Assembly: GCA_963792385.1 (NCBI GenBank)
Contig: CAWBVZ010000003.1
Coordinates: 310,001-374,000, forward strand
Source of the DNA: DASSUW01 sp963792385
GTDB taxonomy: Bacteria; Actinomycetota; Thermoleophilia; Solirubrobacterales; Solirubrobacteraceae
DNA length: 64,000 bases
Direction: 5' to 3'
Shown here in pieces: positions 15,788-23,280 of this stretch. The notes under the pieces are model-generated. The model had not been told where the DNA came from. It ran no database searches and saw only the letters and a list, made by a program, of their open reading frames with translations. Position 1 is the first letter of the stretch, and each line of letters opens with the position of its first letter. The translations under genes were made by a program, and so were the position numbers.

Positions 15788-17144
15788 GCGCCTTCACGAA
15801 GTCCTCGAGCTGGCGCGTCGTCCAGCACTCGTAGGCCTCGCAGAAGCGCTCGTAGCTGGCGATCACAGAGTCGCCGTAGTTCCAGTACAGCCGCGGCTCG
15901 GGGTTCAGCCAGAACGTGCGGCCGGCGCGCGCCGCGATCATCGCGAACACGTCCGCGCGCGGGTCGCGGCCGTTGGTGCGGGCGTCGCCGAGCACGATCA
16001 CGGTCGCGCGCGGGTGCAGGTCGTCCTCGACCTGCACGAGGAACTCGTTCCAGACGCGTCCGTAATCGGTGTAGCCGGAGACGTCGGCGACCCCGGCGTC
16101 CTTCGAGATCGCCTCCGACGCCGCGCGGAACGAGCGCTCGCGGGCGAAGACGTCGGTGACCTCCGAGATCCGCTCGACGAACACGAACGAGCGCATCTTC
16201 CGGAACGTGTCGTGGAGTGCGTGCAGCACGCTGAGGAAGAACACGGAGGCGCTGGTGACCGACGTCGAGACGTCGCACAGCACGTACAGCTCCGGTCGCC
16301 GCGGCCGGCGCGGACGGTACTTCAGGACCACCGGCACGCCGCCGGTCTGGAGCGACGCGCGCATCGTGCGCCGGACGTCGACGTGCGCGTGGCGCTTGCG
16401 CCCGCGCATCTCCTGGCCCTGGGTCGCGAGGCGGCGCTTGAGCTGGGCGACCACGCGGTGGACGGCGGCGAGGTCCTGGAGTGGGCCGGTGGGCAGGGCG
16501 CGGTCGAGCTCGGTCAGCGGGCGCGAGGGCGGAAGCGACTGGGTGCGCTCGATCTGCGCGCGCTCGAGCTCGCGCCGCAGGTGCTGCTCGAAGCGGCGGA
16601 TCTGCTCGCGCGTGAGCCGCGGCTCGGGCGGGCCTGCGTCCTGCACCGGGCCGCCGGGCTCGGAGCGCAGGCCGAGCGCGCGGCGGATCCGCTGGACGTC
16701 GACGCCGAGCACGCCGGAGCCTTCGCCGCGGCGCCCGAAGGCGGCGATCGCGAGCCGCGCCAGGTCGCGCATCGCGGCGTCGTTGCCGTCGCGGATCGCC
16801 TGCAGCAGCTGCTCGCGCAGGTTGTCGAGCTCGATCCGGTCACCGCCGGTGATGCCGTCCTCGTCGCCCTCCTGGATCCCGCCCTCGCGCACGCCCTGCC
16901 GGATCGCCTCCGCCTCGGTGGCGCGGAAGAAGAAGCGGTCGAACACGAGGTCGAAGATGCGCCGGTCCTCGGGGGACTTGGCGAGCGTCGCGGCGAGCGT
17001 GCCGCGGAAGTCCTCCGCCGCCGTCCACGGGACCTCGGCGAGCGCGGCGAACGCGTCGTTGAGCTCGGACGTGCCGATCGCGACGCCCTCGGCGCGCAGC
17101 GCCTCTCCGAGTTCGACGACGCGCGCGTCGAACCCGGTGCTCAC
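15765..17144 (-). CDS. VWA-domain protein (CoxE-like), partner of MoxR ATPase
   Basis: A 459-residue protein. The N-terminal half is helical and charged, with FDLVFDRFFFRATEAEAIR and a conserved-looking linker RKRHAHVDVRRTMRASLQTG. Residues 285-440 form a von Willebrand factor A domain with the metal-site motif DVSTSV in YVLCDVSTSVTSASVFFLS. The central MIDAS Asp-x-Ser-x-Ser is present as DVSTS. RATVIVLGDARTNGRDP is the later strand with its Asp. Proteins of this type act with MoxR AAA+ ATPases to insert cofactors or assemble enzymes. GTG 17144 overlaps the MoxR stop (GTGA), so they form one operon. The client is unknown; no dehydrogenase genes adjoin. Confidence 0.8.
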   Translation of the reverse strand: MSTGFDARVVELGEALRAEGVAIGTSELNDAFAALAEVPWTAAEDFRGTLAATLAKSPEDRRIFDLVFDRFFFRATEAEAIRQGVREGGIQEGDEDGITGGDRIELDNLREQLLQAIRDGNDAAMRDLARLAIAAFGRRGEGSGVLGVDVQRIRRALGLRSEPGGPVQDAGPPEPRLTREQIRRFEQHLRRELERAQIERTQSLPPSRPLTELDRALPTGPLQDLAAVHRVVAQLKRRLATQGQEMRGRKRHAHVDVRRTMRASLQTGGVPVVLKYRPRRPRRPELYVLCDVSTSVTSASVFFLSVLHALHDTFRKMRSFVFVERISEVTDVFARERSFRAASEAISKDAGVADVSGYTDYGRVWNEFLVQVEDDLHPRATVIVLGDARTNGRDPRADVFAMIAARAGRTFWLNPEPRLYWNYGDSVIASYERFCEAYECWTTRQLEDFVKALTRPQYA

Positions 17145-18028
17145 GACGCCGCGGTGGCGCCGAGCCGGACGCCGACGCGCTCGGCGACCGTGTCGAGGTC
17201 GGTGCGGTGCTTGACGATGATTGACATCGTCTCGCGGAAGACGTCCGGCGAGATGTCGTCGGCGCCCAGCAGCAGCAGCGCGCGCGCCCAGTCGATCGAC
17301 TCCGCGATCGAGGGCGGCTTCTTGAGGTCGAGGTCGCGGACCTGCTGGATGATGCTCACGAGCTGGCGCGCCACGGTCTCGGACAGCTCAGGCGCGTGCA
17401 GCCGGACGATCTCGAGCTCGTGCTCGGTGCTCGGGTAGTCGAGCCACAGGTACAGGCAGCGGCGCTTCAGCGCCTCGGTCAGCTCGCGCGTGTTGTTCGA
17501 CGTCAGCAGCACGACCGGGTGCGTACGCGCCTCGATCCGGCCCAGCTCCGGGATCGAGATCTGGAAGTCCGACAGCAGCTCGAGCAGCATCGCCTCGAAC
17601 TCCTGGTCGGTCTTGTCGATCTCGTCGATCAGCAGCACGACCGGCTCCTCGGAGGCGATCGCCTGCATCAGCGGGCGGCTGAGCAGGAACTCCTCGCCGA
17701 AGATGTCGTCCTGGACGGCGTCCCAGCCGGTGCCGTCGGCCTCGGCCTGGATCCGCAGGAGCTGCTTGCGGTAGTTCCACTCGTACAGCGCCTTCGCCTC
17801 GTCGAGCCCTTCGTAGCACTGCAGCCGCACGAGCTTGCGGCCGAGATAGCGCGACAGCGCCTTCGCCAGCTCGGTCTTGCCGACGCCCGCGGGACCCTCC
17901 ACGAGCACCGGCTTGCCGAGCCGGGCGGCGAGATAGCTCACCAGCGCAGTCGAGCCGCCGGGCAGGTAGCCGGCGGCGCGCAGGCCGGCGGTGACCTCGT
18001 CGACGGATGCGGGGAGGGCGTCGCTCAT
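17141..18028 (-). CDS. MoxR-family AAA+ ATPase
   Basis: A 295-residue AAA+ chaperone-like ATPase. Walker A is GPAGVGKTE, Walker B is VVLLIDEIDKTD, sensor 1 is LLTSNNTREL, the arginine-finger region is ALKRRCLYLWLDYP, and the MoxR insert and lid follow. ATP hydrolysis should remodel a target together with the VWA protein encoded immediately downstream with overlapping codons. A clear AGGAGGG ribosome site lies 3 nt before ATG 18028, so this gene sets the translation of the pair. Confidence 0.87.
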   Translation of the reverse strand: MSDALPASVDEVTAGLRAAGYLPGGSTALVSYLAARLGKPVLVEGPAGVGKTELAKALSRYLGRKLVRLQCYEGLDEAKALYEWNYRKQLLRIQAEADGTGWDAVQDDIFGEEFLLSRPLMQAIASEEPVVLLIDEIDKTDQEFEAMLLELLSDFQISIPELGRIEARTHPVVLLTSNNTRELTEALKRRCLYLWLDYPSTEHELEIVRLHAPELSETVARQLVSIIQQVRDLDLKKPPSIAESIDWARALLLLGADDISPDVFRETMSIIVKHRTDLDTVAERVGVRLGATAAS

Positions 18029-18109
18029 CGCCCTCCTGAGTCTAGGTGACCGATTCCACGACCCGTACGACCGCCTGAAGGCGCCCCGCGGCGCTGGATC
18101 GGCACCCGC

Positions 18110-18144
18110 CGAAGGGGCCCGTGCAGTGGCACTGTTCCCCTTCG
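18110..18144. repeat. Inverted repeat between MoxR and secreted-protein genes
   Basis: CGAAGGGG (18110-18117) is complementary to CCCCTTCG (18137-18144). It lies in the 176-nt gap between two minus-strand genes, downstream of the secreted-protein gene that ends at 18205, and could be its terminator. No U-run. Confidence 0.35.
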
Positions 18145-18204
18145 CCGTGCACCGCCCAGCATCCACGGGACACCACCATGCGGCCGCACGGGCCGCGGAA
18201 CCGA

Positions 18205-19365
18205 TCACCTGGCGGACGGCGCGATCACCGAGTTGCCCGCGAAGCTCACGCGCGGGCGGCCGGTTCGAACCGGGAGCCGCGCGGCGTACGTGCAGCCGCG
18301 CGTCAGCGCGACGGTTCGCTTGACCCGGCGCAGTCGCACCGTGACGTTGCCGCGGCAGCCGAGCGCGCCCTCGACGCCGGCAGGGAGCTTGAGCCGGCCG
18401 GAGACCCGGAGCCGGTTGCCGGAGCGCCGCACCTTCCGCGAGAGCTTCCCGATGAAGCGGTTCACGCGCACGCGGACGATCGCGAGCGTCGAGAGGCCGC
18501 CGGCGTCGACTGCGCTCGCCAGCAGCGTCGCGCGCCCGACGTCGGCGCCCGTCGGCTTCCAGGTGCACGCGTAAGGTGCCGCGCGCAGGACGCAGATCGT
18601 CCCGTCGTCGTCGAACACCGTGACCACCGGGTCGCCGCTGTCGTCGGCCACTTCGAGCTCGATCCGCTGGGTCGGCCCGATGCCTGTGCCCGCGAGTGGC
18701 GTCTTGAAGCGCGCGGTCGGCGGCTTCGGCGCCGGCGATGCGGGCGGCGCCGCCGGGGGCGCCGGCGCCGGGCAGCCGTCGGGCGTCGTGCCGGACACGC
18801 TGGGGCAGGTGTCCTGCGTCTCGTCGCCGAACCCATCGTTGTCGACGTCGGGCTCGACGTCAGCGTTGATCAGGGCCTCCAGGTTCGGGCTGGATTCGGG
18901 TGGCCTCGCGAGCGTGGATAGCGGCGGTTCCCAGCGGTCGAGCGTCGCGCCGGTCCCATCGGCGAAGAACGCACCGCTAGTCCCCGAGCAGCACATGAGG
19001 GCGATCTGGTCGCCGGGGGCGATCGCGAGCCTCGTCGGGTAGCCCGTGATCGTGCCCGCGGGCGGCGTCACCTCGGCCGAGCGGCCCACCTCTACACCGT
19101 CTGCTCCCGTTCGGCGGACGACCTGCAGCCGAACGGGCGTGACCTCGGTGCCGGCACGCACGCGCCAGCGGCTGATCACGCCGCCGGTTTGCACTGTCAC
19201 CACGCTGCTGGGCGCGGACGTCACGGCGTTCGTGCAGCCCTGTACGCACGTGACGGGGTTCCCAGGCGGGGGAAGAAGCCTGCTGCCGATCGTCACGTCG
19301 GCGCGTGCCGCGGGCGCGACCGCGAGCACGATCAGCGTGCACGCGACGACGACCGCTCCTCTCAT
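18205..19365 (-). CDS. Secreted protein with thrombospondin-type-3-like Ca-binding repeat
   Basis: A 386-residue exported protein. The signal peptide MRGAVVVACTLIVLAVAPAA is followed by an ARA-type cleavage site. The first domain has a possible disulfide loop (CVQGC). Around residue 190 is DVEPDVDNDGFGDETQDTCP, a Ca-binding thrombospondin type 3-like element. A Pro/Ala-rich linker and an Ig-like region (RIELEVADDSGDPVVTVFDD, CTWKPTGADVG) follow, and the C-terminus is rich in basic beta strands. It is probably a cell-surface or extracellular structural protein. A TAAGGT box ends 7 nt before ATG 19365. Function unknown. Confidence 0.68.
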   Translation of the reverse strand: MRGAVVVACTLIVLAVAPAARADVTIGSRLLPPPGNPVTCVQGCTNAVTSAPSSVVTVQTGGVISRWRVRAGTEVTPVRLQVVRRTGADGVEVGRSAEVTPPAGTITGYPTRLAIAPGDQIALMCCSGTSGAFFADGTGATLDRWEPPLSTLARPPESSPNLEALINADVEPDVDNDGFGDETQDTCPSVSGTTPDGCPAPAPPAAPPASPAPKPPTARFKTPLAGTGIGPTQRIELEVADDSGDPVVTVFDDDGTICVLRAAPYACTWKPTGADVGRATLLASAVDAGGLSTLAIVRVRVNRFIGKLSRKVRRSGNRLRVSGRLKLPAGVEGALGCRGNVTVRLRRVKRTVALTRGCTYAARLPVRTGRPRVSFAGNSVIAPSAR

Positions 19366-19372
19366 CCCGCCG

Positions 19373-19378
19373 ACCTTA
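19373..19378 (-). promoter_or_regulatory. -10 box TAAGGT (minus strand) for ATG at 19365
   Basis: TAAGGT lies 7 nt before the secreted-protein ATG. A second box (TAGGGT, 19400-19405) points the other way for the small membrane protein, so this 44-nt gap is a compact divergent promoter. Confidence 0.45.
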
Positions 19379-19408
19379 ACCGAGCGGCCCGGCACCGGCT
19401 AGGGTCGC

Positions 19409-19594
19409 GTGTCCGTGCTGGCCGCCTTCGAACCCTCGCCGCTCCCGTTCATCGCGCTGATGGGGCTCGGCTTCGTGATCGGGGTCGGTGGCCACATCTA
19501 CAAGTCGCGGACGGCGGTCGCGACCGGCATCGGGATGATCTTCGTCGCGACGCTGCTGTTGCCGCTCGGGCTCTACCTCAGCGACGGAAGGTGA
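19409..19594 (+). CDS. Small two-helix membrane protein, unknown function
   Basis: 61 residues with two membrane segments (PLPFIALMGLGFVIGVGGH and AVATGIGMIFVATLLLPLGL) joined by a short basic loop (IYKSRT). GTG 19409 is the longest start; GTG 19415 sits 9 nt after TAGGGT (19400-19405) and may be the true leaderless start. Its TGA overlaps the GTG of the following hydrolase, so the two are cotranscribed. No family recognised. Confidence 0.55.
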   Translation: MSVLAAFEPSPLPFIALMGLGFVIGVGGHIYKSRTAVATGIGMIFVATLLLPLGLYLSDGR

Positions 19595-20457
19595 CCGTAC
19601 GGACCGCCGACGGGCGCGACCTGGAGGTCCTCAGGCAGGGGCCGGAGGACGGGCTCCCGCTGGTGTTCCACTGCGGCACCCCGAACGCTCCGGTCGAATT
19701 TCCGCTGCTCACGGACGCGATTGTGGCCCGCGGCTGGCAACTGGTGGCCTACGCGCGGCCGGGATACGCGGGCTCGACGCCGCATGACGGTCGTGCCGTG
19801 GCCGATGCCGCATCTGACGTGGCGGCGATCCTCGACCACCTCGGTCTGGACCGGTTCGTGACGCTGGGCTGGTCCGGCGGCGGCCCGCACGCGCTGGCCT
19901 GCGCGGCGCTGCTGCCCGACCGCTGCCGGGCGGCCGCGAGCCTCGCCGGCGTCGCGCCGTTCGACGTCGACGGCTTGGACTTCCTCGCAGGTATGGGACC
20001 GGAGAACGTCGAGGAGTTCGGGGCCGCCGCCGAGTCGCGCGCCGCCCTGGAGGCTTTCCTCGACCGGGACGCGGCCGCACTGGCGGAGGTGACGGCCGAC
20101 GACGTCGCCGACGCGCTGGGCGGGCTGGTCGACGAGGTCGACCGCGCCGCGCTGACGGGCGAGCTCGCGGAGGTTATGGCGGCGATGTGCCGCCGTGCGC
20201 TCTCAACCGGCATCGCCGGCTGGCGCGACGACGACATCGCCTTCGTCGCGCCGTGGGGCTTCGAGCTGTCGGCCATTACCGTGCCAATCTCGATTTGGCA
20301 GGGCGCCCGCGACCGGATGGTGCCGTTCGCGCACGGCCGATGGCTCGCCGCGCACATCCCCGGCGCGCGCGTGCACTTCTACGACGACGAGGGGCACATC
20401 TCACTGGCCCAGCAGTTGCCGCGGATCGTCGACGAGCTCGCGCTCAGCGGCACCTGA
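19591..20457 (+). CDS. Alpha/beta hydrolase
   Basis: A 288-residue hydrolase with an intact catalytic triad: nucleophile Ser in LGWSGGGPHALA, acid Asp in QGARDRMVPF and His in DDEGHISLAQQL. The oxyanion region is LVFHCGTPNAPVEF, and the lid spans about residues 130-210. It resembles the epoxide hydrolase/proline iminopeptidase-like branch; the substrate cannot be read. GTG 19591 overlaps the previous stop. The 3' end overlaps the convergent TetR gene by 14 nt. Confidence 0.8.
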   Translation: MTVRTADGRDLEVLRQGPEDGLPLVFHCGTPNAPVEFPLLTDAIVARGWQLVAYARPGYAGSTPHDGRAVADAASDVAAILDHLGLDRFVTLGWSGGGPHALACAALLPDRCRAAASLAGVAPFDVDGLDFLAGMGPENVEEFGAAAESRAALEAFLDRDAAALAEVTADDVADALGGLVDEVDRAALTGELAEVMAAMCRRALSTGIAGWRDDDIAFVAPWGFELSAITVPISIWQGARDRMVPFAHGRWLAAHIPGARVHFYDDEGHISLAQQLPRIVDELALSGT

Positions 20458-21061
20458 GCACGCGGCGCACAAGGTCGTGCCAGCCGGCCGCGATGCGGTC
20501 CTCCGGCATCTCGCGGACGGTGCGCAGGTAGTTCACGTGCTCGGCGCCGAGTGCTGCCAGCAGCATGTCGGCGATGTACTCCCAGTCGCAGCTGGAATCG
20601 GCCTCGCGCACGAGCATCGCGACGTGGGCGCGGTAGACGCCGTAGGGCGCGGCCTTGTAGCGGGCGCCCTGCGCCTCGGCGATCGTGATCAGGTCGCCGT
20701 GATCGGCCAGGTGCCGGAACAGGCGCTCCCCGAACGCGGTCAAGCGCTCGATCGGAGGCGCACCTGGGCCGAGCGGGGCCGGCCCGCGGATGAACTCCTC
20801 CTGGAAGCGGCGCTCGCGCTCGCTCAGCACGGCCTGCGCCAGCCCGGCACGGTCGCCGAAGCGCCGGAACAGCGTGCCCTTGCCGACGCCCGCGGCCGCC
20901 GCGACGGCGTCCATCGAGACCGAGCACGGGCCGTGCTCGGCGAACAGCCGCTCGGCCGCGGCAAGGACCTTGCCGCGGTTGCGGACCGCGTCCGCACGCT
21001 CGGGCGGATCCTCGTTGAGGACGGGCAAATCGGCCATCTGGCTGTCGAACGTAACGGACAT
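20444..21061 (-). CDS. TetR-family repressor of the divergent yceI/FMN-reductase operon
   Basis: A repressor of about 205 residues. The helix-turn-helix is complete: RNRGKVLAAAERLFAEHG, then SVSMDAVAAAAGVGKGTLFRRFGDRAGL. The C-terminal ligand domain includes FGERLFRHLADHGDLITIAEA. Starts at 21061 (MSVTFDSQ) and 21037 (MADLPVLN) are both possible. A TACAAT box on the minus strand (21071-21076) and the palindrome at 21081-21094 sit just upstream, so it should repress itself as well as the operon at 21157. The ligand is unknown; redox-active or electrophilic compounds are plausible given the reductase. Confidence 0.8.
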   Translation of the reverse strand: MSVTFDSQMADLPVLNEDPPERADAVRNRGKVLAAAERLFAEHGPCSVSMDAVAAAAGVGKGTLFRRFGDRAGLAQAVLSERERRFQEEFIRGPAPLGPGAPPIERLTAFGERLFRHLADHGDLITIAEAQGARYKAAPYGVYRAHVAMLVREADSSCDWEYIADMLLAALGAEHVNYLRTVREMPEDRIAAGWHDLVRRVLRCR

Positions 21062-21080
21062 CGTTCCTCTATTGTACAAC

Positions 21081-21094
21081 CGGACCGCGGTCCG
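21081..21094. promoter_or_regulatory. TetR operator O1, perfect 14-bp palindrome
   Basis: CGGACCGCGGTCCG is fully self-complementary. It lies between the TACAAT box of the TetR gene and the TACAGT box (21113-21118) of the yceI operon, so a bound repressor would block both directions. Confidence 0.65.
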
Positions 21095-21126
21095 ATTATT
21101 GTGCTACAGTGGCGACATCACGCAAA

Positions 21127-21140
21127 CGGACTACGGTCCG
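21127..21140. promoter_or_regulatory. TetR operator O2, near copy of O1
   Basis: CGGACTACGGTCCG differs from O1 only at the two central-left bases and keeps both half sites. It sits just after the presumed transcription start of the yceI operon and 16 nt before its ATG. The centre-to-centre spacing to O1 is 46 bp. Confidence 0.6.
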
Positions 21141-21156
21141 GAAGGGGAACAACCAA

Positions 21157-21699
21157 ATGTCTGCCACTGCAATCACCACGATTCCTGCGGGGACCTACGC
21201 CAACGACGGCGTCCACTCCACCGCCGCCTTCGCCGTCAAGCACATGCTGGCCACGTTCCGCGGCAGCTTCGACCGCTTCGACGCGGAGCTGACCGTCGAT
21301 GACGACGGCCGCGCGCGCCTCGTCGGCACCGTGCCGGTCGACACCGTCTCGGTCAAGGACGAGAATCTCGTCGCGCACCTCCAGTCGCCGGAGTTCTTCG
21401 ACGCCGAGCAGCACCCGGAGATCCGCTTCGAGTCGACCGAGATCGAGCTCGACGGAGAGAAGGCCACGCTGACCGGCGACCTCACGATCAAGGGCCACAC
21501 CGAGCGCGTCACCGCCGACGGCTCCGTCACCGGCCCGGTCGAGGATCCGTTCGGCAACACGAAGCTCGGCCTCCAGTTCGAGACGATCGTCGATCGCACG
21601 AAGTTCGGCCTCAACTGGAACGCTCCGCTGCCCAAGGGCGGCTTCATGCTCGCGAACGAGGTCACGCTCAGCGTCGATCTCGAGCTCCTGAAGGGCTAA
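21157..21699 (+). CDS. YceI-family lipid-binding beta-barrel protein
   Basis: A 180-residue YceI protein without a signal peptide, therefore cytoplasmic. It begins IPAGTYANDGVHSTAAFAVK, the conserved first strand with its HSxxxFxVKH pattern, then FRGSFDRFDAELTVDDDGRA, SPEFFDAEQHPEIRFEST and LTIKGHTERV, all family signatures. YceI proteins bind polyisoprenoid chains in a lipocalin-like barrel. ATG 21157 has a GGGGA ribosome site. It is the first gene of a TetR-controlled pair with an FMN reductase 3 nt downstream, suggesting a quinone-like or isoprenoid ligand, which is inference. Confidence 0.88.
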   Translation: MSATAITTIPAGTYANDGVHSTAAFAVKHMLATFRGSFDRFDAELTVDDDGRARLVGTVPVDTVSVKDENLVAHLQSPEFFDAEQHPEIRFESTEIELDGEKATLTGDLTIKGHTERVTADGSVTGPVEDPFGNTKLGLQFETIVDRTKFGLNWNAPLPKGGFMLANEVTLSVDLELLKG

Positions 21700-21702
21700 G
21701 CG

Positions 21703-22275
21703 ATGCGGGTCCTGGGCATATCGGGCTCGCTGCGCCGGGACTCGTTCAACTCCGGGCTGCTCCGGACGGCGGCGGAAGTGCTGCCGTCCGGGGTCGAACT
21801 CGAGCTGTTCGACGGCTTGAAGGCGATCCCCCCATACGACGCCGACGACGACATCGACGGCGGCCCCGACAGCGTCCGCGCACTGCGCGACGCGCTGACT
21901 GACGCCGACGCCGTCCTCGTCGCGACGCCGGAGTACAACGCCTCGATCCCGGGCGTGCTCAAGAACGCGCTCGACTGGGCGTCGCGGCCGCACGCGACGA
22001 ACCCGCTGCGCGGCAAGCCCGTCGCCGTGGTCGGCGCCTCGACCGGCATGTTCGGCGCGGTCTGGGCACAGGCCGACACGCGCAAGGTGCTCAGCACGAT
22101 CGGCGCTCGCGTGGTCGATCGTGAGCTGCCGGTGGCGGAGGCCGACGAACGCTTCGACGCCGACGGCCGCCTGAACGATCCCGAGATGCAGGAGCAGCTC
22201 GCGGAGATCGTGGCCGACCTCGTCGGCGCGGCCGAGGCGCGCGCCGCCGGGCTCGCCGCCCGCGCCGCCGCCTAA
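21703..22275 (+). CDS. NADPH-dependent FMN reductase (chromate/quinone reductase family)
   Basis: A 190-residue flavodoxin-fold reductase. The FMN phosphate loop is GISGSLRRDSFNSGLLR (residues 5-21) and the family motif PEYNASIPGVLKNALDW is complete, with the Tyr and Asn that stack on the flavin. VVGASTGMFGAVWAQ and a C-terminal helix follow. Such enzymes reduce quinones, azo dyes or chromate with NAD(P)H. It starts 3 nt after the yceI stop and shares the TetR control. The 3' end overlaps the convergent membrane gene by 4 nt. Confidence 0.87.
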   Translation: MRVLGISGSLRRDSFNSGLLRTAAEVLPSGVELELFDGLKAIPPYDADDDIDGGPDSVRALRDALTDADAVLVATPEYNASIPGVLKNALDWASRPHATNPLRGKPVAVVGASTGMFGAVWAQADTRKVLSTIGARVVDRELPVAEADERFDADGRLNDPEMQEQLAEIVADLVGAAEARAAGLAARAAA

Positions 22276-22928
22276 AAAAGACGCTCGTCGTCGTCCTCGA
22301 GCTTGCGCGTCGGCGCCTCGGACGGCCCCGTCCGCCCCGGCGGTTCGGGCGGCTCGCCGGACCAGTCCGGGCGCTCGCCGAGCACGTCGGTGACCGCGGC
22401 CGGGTCGGCGCGCCGGCGCGGTGGACGCGGCGCAGGTGCCGGCTCGGGCTCGTCCGCGATCGGGTTCGGCGGCTCCGGCCGGTGGACGGCGCGCACGCGC
22501 AGCCCGGTCGCGAGCAGCGCTCCCGCGGCCAGCAGCGCGGCGAACATTCCCCACTGGATCCCGTAGCGGCTGCTCGGGTCCGGCGAGTTGGGCTTGTCGA
22601 ACAGCCGCCACACGAGCAGCAGCAGCGCCCAGCCGCCGGCCATGGCGATCGCGGTCCCGTCACCGCCCGGCAGATGGAAGCCCTTCTTCTCGCTGCGCGC
22701 CCAGACGAGGAACAGCACGCCGGCCGCGACCAGCAGCACCGCCGCCTCGACGAAGCTGAAGACGCCGAAGGCGCTCACGTTGCGCTGCACGAAGCGGTCC
22801 GCGCCCTTGGGCACGTACGACTGCTCGTACCAAGGCAGCAGCATCGACAGCACCAGCGCCCCTGCGGCGATGCCCGCGTTGCGCAGCTCGGGCGGCAGCT
22901 CGCGCAGGCGTGCTAGTGCGCTGGCCAC
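22272..22928 (-). CDS. Four-helix membrane protein with disordered tail, unknown function
   Basis: A 218-residue protein from GTG 22928. Membrane segments are NAGIAAGALVLSMLLPWYE, FSFVEAAVLLVAAGVLFLVW, GTAIAMAGGWALLLLVWRLF and GMFAALLAAGALLATGLRV. The last 75 residues are Pro/Glu/Arg-rich and likely disordered, ending KLEDDDERLF. It is upstream of nothing obvious and follows the ArsA/coiled-coil pair on the same strand with a 13-nt gap, so it may be the last gene of that operon. No family recognised. Confidence 0.6.
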   Translation of the reverse strand: MASALARLRELPPELRNAGIAAGALVLSMLLPWYEQSYVPKGADRFVQRNVSAFGVFSFVEAAVLLVAAGVLFLVWARSEKKGFHLPGGDGTAIAMAGGWALLLLVWRLFDKPNSPDPSSRYGIQWGMFAALLAAGALLATGLRVRAVHRPEPPNPIADEPEPAPAPRPPRRRADPAAVTDVLGERPDWSGEPPEPPGRTGPSEAPTRKLEDDDERLF

Positions 22929-22941
22929 GGCTGCAAGTCTC

Positions 22942-23280
22942 TCATTCGACCGGGATGTCCTGCACGTCCGGCGCGGCCGGCTCGTCCGGCTCCAGCCGCG
23001 CGATGTACCAGTCGAGCACGGCCCGCAGCGCGACCAGCAGCTCGCGCAACGCCTCCGCGAGCTGGCGCGACAGCTCGGTCGGCACGACGCCGCGCAGTGA
23101 CTCCACGAGCGCCGCGAGCTGGCCGAGGTCGAACGGCGGCGCCGGCCCCTCGGCGCCGGGCACGCTCCAGCCGCGCGGCGGCACGTCGCGGGCGGCCGCC
23201 TGGCGCGCGGCCGCCTCGGCCTCGCGCATCAGGCGCTCGGCCTCGGCGTACTGATCGCGGATGCCGTCGGCGTCAGCCAC
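22942..23280 (-). CDS. Small helical protein cotranscribed with ArsA-like ATPase
   Basis: A 112-residue protein from GTG 23280, overlapping the ATPase stop by 8 nt. It is almost entirely helical: IRDQYAEAERLMREAEAAAR, then FDLGQLAALVESLRGVVPTEL and RQLAEALRELLVALRAVLDW, with an acidic tail. It has no membrane segment. The tight coupling suggests a partner of the ATPase. I recognise no named family. Confidence 0.6.
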   Translation of the reverse strand: MADADGIRDQYAEAERLMREAEAAARQAAARDVPPRGWSVPGAEGPAPPFDLGQLAALVESLRGVVPTELSRQLAEALRELLVALRAVLDWYIARLEPDEPAAPDVQDIPVE

